Shown here: positions 53,941 to 64,000 of the stretch, piece by piece | Numbering within the stretch: the first letter of the stretch is position 1 | How the letters are laid out: each line of letters begins with the position of its first letter | Source: Portulaca oleracea | Taxonomy: Eukaryota > Streptophyta > Magnoliopsida > Caryophyllales > Portulacaceae | NCBI GenBank assembly: GCA_029582165.1 | Contig: CM055893.1 | Coordinates: 28,671,679 to 28,735,678, forward strand | Reading direction: 5' to 3' | Length of the DNA stretch: 64,000 nucleotides | Made by a program: the position numbers and the translations under genes | The notes under the pieces: model-generated | The model's input: only the letters and a program-made list of their open reading frames with translations | Told to the model about the DNA's origin: nothing | The model's database searches: none

Positions 53941-55459
53941 TGTAGACACTGAATTTTGTACCGATAAATTTCACTCAGGAAAATCGGGCCAGAAATAAGT
54001 GGGCTTAAACCAAAGAAAATAAGAAGGCCACTTGGTCTTGCCCATTTTCAAAACAAGCCCGACTGCTAAAAAGCCCACAAGAAAAGGAAGGCTCGGCGGC
54101 CTTCCTCATTTCTCTGGGCCTCCAGCAGCCCATTAGCGCGCGCCCCAGCCAGGAAAAATGGGAAGGCCTGAAGGCCATCCCCATTTCCTTGGACCGGGAA
54201 TGCGATTGCCAGCGTGGCAATCCGTGTAAGGTAAAATAGAAAGCTTAGCGGCCTTCCTCTTCAAATGTGATATCCGCGCCATTTTTTTCCTTTCTTTTCC
54301 ATGCAATCCCATGATGACTTCCGGTTGACTTCTGACCGTTGACCTGAGCACTTGCTATCGGCATGGAGGGATGATCCATTGGATCATGTCCCTCTCCTTC
54401 CATCCTCACCAGCTCACCCTCTTACTATAAATACCCCCTCTCATCCACACTCATATCATCAACTTTCATAATCAACAATCCCCATATTATTACCTTCTAC
54501 TCTCTCCATAGTCCTCATCCTACACCCTTATCTTCTCCATTTCTCTATTCTTATTACATCATACTCACAAAATTCCCTTTCATCATCCATATCATCATCA
54601 CACCAACCATAAACCACATCTCCAACTAAATAATCTTCATTCCAAGCCATTATCAAGTCACGGTCAAGGGTTCATCATAAAGAGTTCGATCTTCCATTCA
54701 TCATATCGAAGTTCTAAGTGAGGTTCGTTCATCCTTAAAGTTTCAATAATGTAGTTTATTTTATGTAAATGTGTTATTTGTACAATCATTTTGTAAAATC
54801 ATCATTCTTTTATTTCATTTGCATGTTTGAATAATAACTTCATGAAATTTATTAAAAGTTCTCCTCGCTCAATTTCATTTCAAGTTTGATTTTAGTAGAG
54901 TCTGTTTTCTAACAGGCGGATTCGAGAATTATTTTAATTCTCGAATTCGTAACCTTGCCCCCGAACTTAGAATTCGGGTTCGTAGACCGGAGTCATTTTC
55001 CCTATTTTGTGGTTTACCGGTTTCCTTTAATCGGTTGCCGACTCTTTTTTTTTTATATATAATCTCTTTTTATTATTTAACGTGAATGATTATTACGTCG
55101 AAAGAATTTATAAAACAATTTACATAATTCGATATTCCGATCTGTAGACCGCACAAGAGAAAATACCGTAGGAATTATTAAAGGTCACATGGCCTTTGAA
55201 TTTTCTAAGTATTTTCTATTAGGTTTTGGCCCGAATTCGAATTGTACTTTTTATGTGAAATTATTTGTAAATTAATTTGATATAATTTCAAACATATGAA
55301 TAATAAAAATTGATTATTGAATAAATAAAAGTTACCCCCAAAAATGAATTTCATAAAATAAAAATATCCTTATTTATGGATTAAGCAACCTTAGTCGGCT
55401 CCCGATCATTTAAGTAGCGCATCACGGAAAAAGGGGTCACCTTTTCCTGGGGTCCTACA
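53941..55459 (+). repeat. element B 3' LTR, 1519 bp
   Basis: It runs from TGTAGACACTGAA to GGGGTCCTACA, followed by TATAT. Quasi-palindromes are centred near 54030, 54096, 54170 and 54248, at the same spacing as in the 5' LTR. TATAAATACCCC at 54426. Confidence 0.93.
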
Positions 55460-55637
55460 TATATATATAATAGCAATTAGTGTAGCAAACATATTTTTAG
55501 AAAGAAAAAAATGTTTAGTGTAATAACTAGACTAGTCAATTCGGTCGGGCGGGCAGGTTTTGGGTTAGGCGTATATCAGGTTCAAGTAAATACGGTCGGA
55601 TGTATTTCAAGTTTGGGTAAATACGGGTGTATTTCGG
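55460..55637. other. flank between element B and the LINE tail
   Basis: Starts with the TATAT duplication. AT-rich, then GGGTAAATACGGGTGTATTTC words. No gene seen. Confidence 0.5.
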
Positions 55638-56966
55638 TTTCAAGTTTTTTTTTTTTTTTAGAGGGGGAAAACAGGAAAAAATTATATTGCTTCTTTGTCA
55701 ATCAATACAAACTAGGCAATTTGCGTGGGAGACAACCCCAGCCAAACCTGTTCTTCCCCTATCGGGTAAACTTTTGCCATATTGTGAGCAATCAAGTTAC
55801 CCTCACGTCTGACATGATGCCAATCACAACTATTCACTTAATATGAATAAGTCTTCTATAATTATATCACTCTCACTAAGAAAAAAGATTGGATTTTTCA
55901 TTCCTGGATCAAGCTGGTAAGCGAATTTGACTCAAAAATTACCCGGTCATAAGCAAATCTCTGAGCCAGACGCGCCGCGAATAGGGCAGCTTCGACCTCT
56001 GCAATCAGAGGACTCCAGAATGCATTCACTCTCCGCGATGCTGCTATTACAGTTTCCCCCTCTAAATTCCTCCCCACCACTCCCAGGCCAATGCTGCCAT
56101 GATCTGAAAGTGAGGCGTCAAAATTCATCTTTACTCAATTCACTTGGGGAGGAGACCACCTTACTTCACCTGCTACATGCATCTTCTACTTTGTTTCACC
56201 GTCGACTCTTGTATTTTATTTTGGTCTTTTACAATCTGTTGTGCTGAATTGGGGTGGAATGATCTACCTTTCGAAAACATATTTATTCCGTGCCCCCATA
56301 GCTTCCAGGTTATTACTAGCCGCAGATTGTAGGCTTTCGTGTCACACTCCTCATACATAGCTGTTAACAGCTCTTCCGATGCCATTTGAACTACTGCCTT
56401 AGTGATGGTTTCATCCCCGAACTGCCTCCACACCTCCTTTGCTTCTTTACATTATACAATGGCATGCCAACCATTCTCCACCGCTTGCTGACATCGCTCA
56501 CAAGTTGCTGCTGATATAATTTGTGTCTTTGTCAGCAGTTCATGCGTAGGGAGGATGTTCGAGATCCACTGCCACCAAAACAATTTTGCTTTTGGAATGC
56601 ACCAAGAGTGCCAAAGCTTTGGCCAGTAGCTCTCATAGTCATTCCAATCTATGCTTGCACCAAGGATATAAGCTGACTTTACCGTGAAAATACCTCGATC
56701 GTCAAAGCACCAGGCTGGGAAATCCGATCTTTTCCGTTTGCTGAGGGGGATGGCCAAAATCAGGGCCCTGTCTCTCTCATTGAATATGCTATTTATTATA
56801 TCCACCTTCCATGTCCCATTGTCATGGTCTATTAGCTCGCTAACCATTTGGACACCATCCTCAGCAGGCTGTGCCGATGTCACCCGTTTTCCTTGTTCAT
56901 CAAAGAGCCAATCATCCTTCCAAATATTGATCGAACTGTCGTTCTGTAACGTGGTTTTGTGGACCT
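55638..56966 (-). mobile_element. 5'-truncated LINE (non-LTR) 3' half
   Basis: The minus strand ends in an A tail (T run at 55646-55661 on the plus strand). 56883-56452 has KSAYILGASIDWNDYESYW and KAKLFWWQWISNILPTHELL, typical of the zinc-binding domain that follows LINE reverse transcriptase. ATCERCQQAVENGWHAI carries its cysteines. 56128-55898 has MNFDASLSDHGSIGLGVVGR, an RNase H-like domain. A WKDDWLF motif lies near 56920. Stops occur between the frames. The right edge is abrupt at family-C LTR sequence. No clear target duplication was found. Confidence 0.85.
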
Positions 56967-58337
56967 CGGAGGTTTTCGGGATGCAAACGGGGATGAGGAA
57001 ATGGGTTTTGCAACAAGAGAGTAACGAGAAGGGGAAATCAAATGGTAACTCCGTTAGAAAATACCCACCGGGCTTCCTCTTTCAAGGATAGTCCGGATTA
57101 ACTTCCCCAAAGTCCATCGACAGACCCAGGGGAGTTAATGGAATGGAATTTCCTAGTTAGTTTCTATTCGCTTTCGCGAACTAGAATACTAACTATCCTA
57201 ATTCCAACCTTCCAGCAAGCGTTGGATGTATTCGAGATGCTTTCGCACCCAAATACATCCCACTTGAGGGAAGGATAGGATTGGGAAATTGATTTCCCAA
57301 CTAATTACTCACTAAAATTGCTAACCCAAACCTAATCACCCATTCACACCCTTAAGTACCCCCTAACCATAGGGTTTCTAGCCACTAATCACGACACTAA
57401 CTATGCTAACTACATCCACCCAAACCTAAACATGATTTCTAACATCAAACAACCATAAACAAGCAAGATAATCAAATAACAAGCAAGAACAATTAAAGAA
57501 CAAGCAAAGTAATTAGCAAAATAATTAATAAAGGAGTTAAGGGAAGAGAAAACTTATCAAAGTACTGTAGATGAACAAGAGAAAGCAATAAAAAGATGAC
57601 CCAACAATCTTTCAATTGTTTGAATCTCCAAATCTTCAATAACAAACACAAATCTCCAAAACCCTAGATTAAACTCTCACTAATCTCTCTCTAAAACTCC
57701 TAATTACAAGTTGGAAATTGTCTAAGTCTATCTCCCCTAGATACCCCTAAGAAATCATGAAAGATAGATATATATACAAGTGAAAATTGGTTGGCAAAAC
57801 GCAGCACTTGAAGCCGAAAACACGCGCAGGACATAGGGAGACCGTGGTCACGGTCAAGGAGACCGTGGCCACGGTCTCATTCTGTCCAGCGAAATCTGTA
57901 TGGCGATCTTTTCCTTTGAGAGACCGTGGGTACGGTCTGGGAGACCGTGGCCACGGTCTAGAACACCGTGGGTACGGTATGGGGGACCGTGGGCACGGTC
58001 TCACTCGGCCAACCTCTGACTTCCTTCCTCTTGTTCCTTCCTTCTTTCCAAGGCATGTAACACCCGTTTCGAGTATCATGACGGGTGTTACCTTACTAAT
58101 TGGCACCAAAGGTGGGGAAAGTGGTCCCGGGTCAACTCCGCCTCGGCTTTCGGTCCGGCTCGGCTCGGGAAATCACCAAAAATGCTCTAAAATAGCCCTT
58201 TTTGCTACGTTTTGAGTAAAAACTCCAAAATCTACAAAATAACCAAAAACATATTAAAAGATACGAAGTTAAACCCCGAAACAAGTCAAAAGCCTAAGAA
58301 TTAAGGCGGTATTTATACACAAAATTGGGTCTAAACA
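56966..58337 (-). repeat. family-C 3' LTR, truncated
   Basis: It matches 14390-15773. The minus-strand start TGTTTAGACCC is at 58337, next to the purine tract AAGTGTGGGGGG. It lacks the last 175 bp or so, lost at the LINE junction. TATA at about 57767-57777. Six palindromes at 57839-58002, including a perfect AGACCGTGGCCACGGTCT at 57942-57959, about 20 bp apart within groups. Confidence 0.88.
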
Positions 58338-60089
58338 CCCCCCACACTTAAAGTTTTGCTCGTCCCGAGCAAAACAAGACAGAAACTATCTAAACTAACA
58401 CTAACTTCCTGTCGTGGGAGAGAAACGGGTGCATTTAGCGTATGCACCAAGCCCTTTGAACCCCCCGGCAGCCCGGGTGGACGAGATGGACTCGTGAGGG
58501 TTTGTAGCGGCTATACTCACAAAAGCCAAAGAAAAAGGAGTGAGGGAAAGTGAAAACAAAATCAACGAAAAACAAAGGAAAAGAAAAACAACAGCTTCGC
58601 TTCAAAAGATCTCGAAATCTAAATCAGGAAAACTTTATTAAACCTCCAAAAGGAACCGTTATGAGCGTCTCACAAACACCTATCCTAAGCAAAAGTCAGT
58701 CTTTGAGATTTTCGATGTCCGACACTTAATTTCAAGCAAAACCCCATGTGCGTAAGTGCTAGTGGGTTCCAACCGAATCCAAAAGACTCCAAAGACTCAT
58801 GCCCGAGCTCAAAATAACGAAATGAACAAGGAACGAGCTGCCTTTCTTCGCATTTGGTCGCCCTTGGCTTGGTGAGGGCCGTACGTGATGCAAGGAGAGG
58901 CCCCACACTTTATTAACGCTCAAACTTTTCTTTTTGGGGTTGGGTAATCCCAACAAAATTGGTTTTTCTTTTTCTCTTTTTTTTTCTTTTTATAGGTCGG
59001 TATTAACCTTACTTTCAGGAATTGGACAACCCAAATATGGGGTTTACCCTCCCAACACATTCTTTTACATACACACCTCCGCCGAGAATTCAATATGGGA
59101 GGAGCTTAAGGGGTAATAGCGCCGTACCGCTAATACCGGGCCCGTGTAGGTTGGCTAAATGTATTGTGGTTGATTTCATTCAGCGACACGCTCCACTTAA
59201 TCCGGTTATTGTAGCTTTTCTTTCTTTTTCTTTCTTTTTGACTTTGCTTTTGCTTTTATTAAACGGGAAAAAGAACAAGCTCGGACACAAACTCCTAGAA
59301 TCTCCCAACTTCAACCAGAACGTGAAAGGAATCGGGGGTTTCACTAGGCACTTGATGAAGGACATCTAAAGAGATAAGTCATGACTCGTACCCGACACAG
59401 GGTCGAAAATGTTTAGACCGGTTTCTTTTAAAGAAGTTTAAGAACGGCTTCTCAATTTTGACAACAAGACCCAAGAAACAAAGTAAAAACAAAACGAGAA
59501 TGAAAACGAAAGAAAACTTTTAAGCTTTTCACTCCCTTTTTTCTCCTTTGTCACACGAAAATTTTTCAAAATTTAGGCAAAAACTAGAAAACAAAAACAA
59601 AAATGCTAGGTGATCTACCCTTGAAACATAATATCTCCCCCCCACACTTAAAACGCCACAATGTCCTCATTGTGGGAAGGTGTCACATGAAAAGGGTAGA
59701 GAACCTACAAAAACAAACAAACAAGAACAACTAGCACATAAAAGTGGTGGCGACCCGAGCCCACACGGCTCCAACAGCAATATAATCCCAACACAAACAC
59801 TCAAAGGGGCTCGGCACCCAAAAGAAAAATCAAGCATGCAACAAGGATCAAAATTATGTACACATTCAAAGAGTGCAGAAAGAGGTTACCTCGGGGTCTT
59901 CAAATAAATAACGAACCCAATCCTCGATCCAAGAAAACGTCACACTTTGGTTAGGAATAGACAAGAAAAACATAATAATGGGAGTGTTCGCATGCAAGAT
60001 TAGAAACATGAAAAAGAAACCAACTAAGAAAAGAAAATAACTTAAAAGAAAGAAATAAAAGTATGGGTTGCCTCCCATAAAGTGCTTGT
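58338..60089 (-). other. 3' non-coding module of the family-C element
   Basis: It begins at the LTR edge with CCCCCCACACTTAA and hairpin TTTTGCTC-GTCCC-GAGCAAAA (58354-58374). At 59645-59675 a second CCCCCCCACACTTAA is followed by the perfect hairpin CACAATG-TCCT-CATTGTG (59657-59674). The block at 58420-58510 matches element D 29340-29440 in reverse. Near 60070-60110 the minus strand reads CTCGGGACCTTAAACAAGC, then GGGAGGCAACCCA, common at the end of Athila/Tat coding regions. No gene. Confidence 0.65.
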
Positions 60090-61010
60090 TTAAGGTCCCG
60101 AGCTTGACCTAATTACCCGTTTAATTCTAGAGAGACGTGGTGCACATGAGAGGCACATATTCAACTTCTTCCACCATGATCGCTTCTTCTTCCTTCCTCT
60201 CCAACTCCTACCATTTTTGGACAACCTCAAGTTGAGTCGTCCCTCCAGTTGTTTGGTTGACCATGTGCGGGGAAGAGGTGATGATGTCTTCGATATCTTC
60301 CAATGTCGCTTCCTCCTCCTTTTCTGACACCTCCTCATCACCTCCGCAAATAGAGCAAGGGTCTCCTCAGGTGGTTTGATTTGGTGATGGGGATGAAGAA
60401 GTAACTCAGGTTCTTCTTCAAGTGGTTCTCCACGTTTCAGACACATGGGAACACTCTTCTCAATCTCTATGTCCTTAATATAAACTTCATCTAATGAGAT
60501 CTCCCTCCTCAAAGGAACAATCTTGAGGGAATCATCACGAGATGCATCTTCAATTACCTCGGGTTCAGAACATAAGGCCTTGGGATGATTGTTGTTCTTC
60601 CCATTGTCGGGTTCCACTTCAAGAATATAAACTTCCTCTCTATTCTCATGAACAACTGTGGTTATTGAATTTACTTCAACACAAAGTGGCATGAGAAAAG
60701 GTTTCTCAATCGGAACATCATGCCTTAGATCTATATGCTCTACATCATTCAAGTGTTGTATCAACCATTCGGGGAGTGGAATTTGCATTTGGTGTGGATC
60801 AAATTGCTCTTTGGAGCATTCACGGATATTTCCTCCTAAAATCTCTTCTCTGGGTTGTTCTTCCTTCTTTTCCTCATCCAACACCCTCTCTTCCTCAACC
60901 TTAGCTTCCTCAACCACAACTCCCTCCTCTACGTTCATCTCCATCTCATTCTCTACTTTTTCCTCCAAAACACTATGCTCTACCCAAGAAAACTCATCAA
61001 CCTCTTCCCC
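60090..61010 (-). pseudogene. acidic ORF of the family-C element
   Basis: A Glu/Val-rich protein (EEVDEFSWVEHSVLEEKVENE, ENREEVYILEVEPDNGK). Near 60340 a frameshift turns the acidic frame into a basic one; in the other frame the text continues acidic (EEEATLEDIEDI) and ends near VEYVPLMCTTSLE. The family-F LTR interrupts its N-terminal part at 61010. I recognise no enzyme domain. Its position before the Athila-type coding end suggests an accessory or decayed pol-region ORF. Confidence 0.45.
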
Positions 61011-62399
61011 TGTTGTCGTACTTTTGGGAGTACGGTTGTCGTATCCACAGGGAGTTGTGTTCGCGGTACTCAAAACTGACTCAAGTATTTCAAGCTAGGT
61101 AGATTAACCAAAGATAATGGTTGTGATAATCAAAACTACGAACTATGAAAACAATAAAAGAAGTTTAGGATGCAAAAATGATATGCAACAACTAATAAGT
61201 CTAAATAGCCTAATCTACCAATTCTAAACAAGTAATCAAGACGGGTCGATTGCAAAATATTAAACATCAAAGACCTCTCTCGAGGGTCAGAGACTTGCCA
61301 ACGCCCTCTCTCGAGGGTCAGAGGCTAACTTAATCCCGTGACTCTCCAAAGCCCTCTCTCGAGGGTCAGAGGCTTGCTTAACAATTCTAACGGTCTATTC
61401 TCATAAAGTTAGTCTAATTAAATTATAGGATTAAAAACCTAGACCTAGTCAGAATTCAACACTCTCGTGCCAGAACCCCAACCATTTTCCCTACCCACAC
61501 TAGAAACTTGATCTCACCTCTCAGCATAAATCAATTGCCTAATCAAAACAAATGAACCTCGAGCATTTCATCAAACATGTGGCGAGCAAAGAGAAAACCT
61601 CACATTACAAGCATGAATTTGGTAGATTAAACCTAAACAAATTAATTCATCGTCAATTGCATCAATCACAATCGAAAAACACTAAATTAACAACAAATTA
61701 ACATATTAAAGTAATTTGTGATAAAGGAAACGAATCTAACAAAGAAACAAATCAACATAAAGATATAAAGAGAAGAGAAAACAAACTTGATCTTGAATTA
61801 GATAAGAAATCCAGAAACGATGTTGATAAATTCTTGCAAAACATAATCTAAAACCTAAAAACTACCCTAATGCCTCTAGAGAGGCTAGAGAGAAAACTCT
61901 CTCAAAGTCTAGATAAAAGATAGAATGAAAAACTAGCCCCTCTAGAAACCCTAGAATTATGTATTAATATGAGGGAAAAACGAAACTGCCAGCAGCACAC
62001 CCTGTGCTGACCTTGTCACAGCCTGTGCTAATATGAAAAATCAGCAGAAATGATTTTCAGGCAGCAGCACAGCCCGTGTTGACTTTGCACAGCCTGTGCC
62101 AAACCCTTTTTCTCTTTTTTCTTCAACAAATCTTGTGCTAAGGGTTGTGCTAGTTGGCCTTCTCTTTATGTCTTTATTCTTCCACCTTCCATTGCTCCTT
62201 GCTCTCTTCCTAATCGTCATTAAAAGCGTCGATCCTCAATTATAAGGGGTAAGAACACCTAAATACAAGGAAATTCACACACTTAGTTATAAATGAAGGA
62301 AGTAAATGATTCTAACTTATAAATTAGGGAAAAAGAGCTTGAAAGGCGAAAACTAGCATAGAAAAGAAGGCTAAAAACTGGTAAAAATTCGGTTTATCA
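61011..62399 (-). repeat. family-F 3' LTR, 1389 bp
   Basis: The minus-strand start TGATAAACCGAATTTTTACC is at 62399, after the purine tract GGGGGAGGGGGG. The end is near 61011 (...ACGACAACA), with CTCCCTGTGGATACGAC just inside. Three copies of CTCTCTCGAGGGTCAGAG at about 61275, 61305 and 61354. Minus-strand TATA-like TATTAATA at 61962-61969, with palindromes AGCACAGCCTGTGCT-type at 61993-62100 upstream. The left flank TCCCC (61006-61010) is one half of a target duplication; the other half is outside the window. Confidence 0.78.
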
Positions 62400-63302
62400 A
62401 CCCCCCTCCCCCATGCTTACTCCTTGCTTGTCCCCAAGCAAGATCATCATCAAGTACTAAAGGAATAGGGGAGGAAGAAAATCAATGTCTCCCTCCTCAA
62501 GTGGAAGGGCATACCAGACAACCAAAACAAGTGCACACAAAGGTTTCCATAGCATGGTCGAGAATCAAATTGAGACCAAATTGTAGTTCAAATCAAGATT
62601 GCAAAACCTAGTAAGCAACACAACCAATCTATCTCAACCCTAATGCAATCAAGTTCCATTCAAATGCTTGGCGAACTAGTTGGGATCAGTAGGACCTCAA
62701 TTTAGGGTATGTGGATCACTCCCCTCATGTGTTTGAAAATGTAATGGTGGTTCTCTCAATACTCTCCCAAAACAAGCAGGCTACCATAAGCTTGCTAAAA
62801 TTCTCAATTCTCCACCACTGGAGACAAACCATGCAAATTTTCCAATCAAGAAGACTTATAAATGGGTTGTCATGAGGCTTGGGTTAAGGGAAAGGAGAGG
62901 AAAATAATTTTGGGAATGTGGAGCTTAAAAGCCAAAGTTAGGGAGCACAATTATTCTCACCAAACAACAACACTCCTCCAAATATATACATAATTCACAC
63001 CATCACCCCAACCTTTCAAGTAACAAAGGAGCGGAGGTTTTTTCAACGCAATACTATTCTTGCCTTAACAATGAAATCGAATTGAACACTTTATTTCAGA
63101 AGCAATTCTTCTCTTTTTATTTATATTTTTTTAGTTTTTTTTTCTTTTTTTTTGAAAACTTTTTTTCTTTTTGAATTGTTTTCTTTTTTTTCTATCTTGT
63201 TTTTTAGAAAAGAAAAAAAAAGTTACAACTTACAACCAACAATAGAACTTGGCAAGGTAAGTATAATCATTAACACTAATAACCATTTCCACTCAAACTC
63301 CT
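62400..63302 (-). other. PPT, hairpin and 3' non-coding part of the family-F element
   Basis: A purine tract on the minus strand at 62400-62412, then the perfect hairpin CTTGCTTG-TCCC-CAAGCAAG at 62423-62442. The rest is non-coding, with a T-rich run at 63105-63200. No gene is seen. Confidence 0.65.
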
Positions 63303-63707
63303 TTAGAGAACCCACAAACCAATCACCATCAACATCATCTTGACACCCAACAAGGAACGTGCTCCACTAAACCAAGGCTTAAGGATGGGAGTCGGTGAAG
63401 GTTGAGTGGCTTGAGAAATTTGGGGTGGTACAATGTCCTGTTGAGTTGAATGGGAGGATTCTTCTTGGACAAATGAGTGGTGGTCATAAGGTTGAGAAAT
63501 GGGGTTGAATGTAGGATTGATAAACGTGGTATAGTCATAAGCATGCTCTCCAAAAGAATGGGAGAAAAGTGGGTTGAAATATGATGGATAGATAGCATTC
63601 ACACGCTCTACTTGATTAAACTCCCCACATTGATGCTCGGGATGTGGACCCAAACACAACTTATGAGTATGCATATTAAGAACAGAAGTAGATGTAAGGG
63701 TTAGCAC
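63303..63707 (-). pseudogene. gag: C-terminal gag part of the family-F element
   Basis: A 134-residue frame with CLGPHPEHQCGEFNQVERVNAI, a Cys/His block followed by VNAIY, as at the end of Tat/Athila gag proteins, and then an aromatic, Pro/Ser-rich tail. A frame break at about 63710-63770 separates it from the upstream gag piece. Confidence 0.55.
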
Positions 63708-63773
63708 ACCTTAGGCCACTTTCAAATGCTTAGACGTCTCCTCATTTTCCTTCTCTTTTTGCAATTCGTAAAC

Positions 63774-63989
63774 TTAAGCCAAAAGGAGTGTAATAATAGG
63801 ATCATGTTCTAAAGATAAATCTCCTCTACTAGATTTGCAACCTCCAAAATCAGGAGCATATTGAACGAGCTCATGAAGGAATTTGTCGGCCTCCTCCGCA
63901 GTTTTCTTCAAAAACATCCCTCCGGATGCAATATCGATCGATTCTTTGAGAGAATCAAAGAGTCCACAATAAAAGTGCTGAAGTAGCAT
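63774..63989 (-). pseudogene. gag: gag core fragment of the family-F element
   Basis: MLLQHFYCGLFDSLKESIDI and ASGGMFLKKTAEEADKFLHE match the conserved end of the gag domain in Athila/Tat elements (family: LL..FY.GL......ID.ASGG.....T..EA). It reaches the window edge. It lies less than 1.6 kb from the 3' LTR, leaving no room for pol. Confidence 0.78.
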
Positions 63990-64000
63990 CCAGTTGGGTA

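Larger units (their letters stand above)
36006..55459 (+). mobile_element. Tat-lineage Ty3/gypsy retrotransposon B, full length
   Basis: Both LTRs are present (36006-37535 and 53941-55459), with PBS, gag, protease, G-patch-like block, RT, dual RNase H, integrase, antisense aORF2 and aORF1, a 39 bp repeat array and a polypurine tract. The target duplication TATAT is at 36001-36005 and 55460-55464. The LTRs are clearly diverged (about one base in ten over the first 330 bp by eye), so it is older than element A. A solo LTR (38437-39641) and a hAT MITE (44848-45651) inserted later. Many stops make it non-autonomous. Confidence 0.9.

Noticed and set aside
57747..58215. Gly/His- and Pro/Arg-rich frames on both strands
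   Set aside because: They read through the palindrome array of the family-C LTR; the composition comes from the repeated ACCGTGG words.
1..64000. Host protein-coding genes, tRNA and rRNA genes
   Set aside because: Every frame longer than about 150 codons is explained by retroelements or their shadows, and I saw no tRNA or rRNA sequence beyond primer binding sites.

Overview
This window is plant nuclear DNA, most likely from a eudicot. It consists almost entirely of nested LTR retrotransposons and contains no recognisable host gene, tRNA, rRNA or CRISPR. The evidence is Ty3/gypsy gag-pol domains (Tat-lineage elements with a second RNase H, and a chromovirus-like RT), a Ty1/copia RNase H tail, a LINE 3' half, hAT- and Mutator-like MITEs, solo LTRs with 5 bp target duplications, and AT-rich, intron-bearing sequence.

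Layout. 1-6781: two head-to-tail copies of a 3.5 kb chromovirus-like gypsy unit plus a third fragment, all minus strand. 6785-25921: Tat-lineage element A, minus strand, with its 3' LTR truncated at the left junction. 25922-32213: element D, plus strand, with no pol; element A landed in its 5' LTR. 32214-36000: older minus-strand LTR debris. 36006-55459: Tat-lineage element B, plus strand, complete with both LTRs and a TATAT target duplication. 55638-56966: 5'-truncated LINE. 56966-61010: 3' part of a minus-strand Athila/Tat-like element (family C). 61011-64000: 3' LTR and gag of a minus-strand element (family F) with gag close to its 3' LTR.

Elements A and B share one plan. LTR, PBS, gag, protease, G-patch-like linker, RT, two RNase H domains and integrase lie on the sense strand. 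After a convergent gap of about 230 bp come two antisense genes: aORF2, with basic RLGPR repeats, and aORF1, a plant-mobile-domain-like protein with a Ser/Arg-rich tail. Both antisense genes have introns and their own TATA promoters. Running antisense explains how introns survive retrotransposition of the sense RNA.

The most unusual signal is a set of short palindromes. Element A carries about 15 copies of AAAACCCGCGCGGGTTTT. Element B carries about 15 copies of a different quasi-palindrome, GGAAGGC-N-GGCGGCCTTCC. In both elements they sit at the same places: upstream of the TATA box in the LTRs, upstream of both antisense TATA boxes, and in an aORF1 intron. Neighbouring copies are mostly 74-80 bp apart. 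At least three other LTR families in the window (C, E, F) have their own palindrome arrays upstream of TATA, and two more (D, G) carry arrays with less certain promoter context. This looks like a fast-evolving, family-specific operator system. I infer, but cannot show, that an element-encoded protein might read it.
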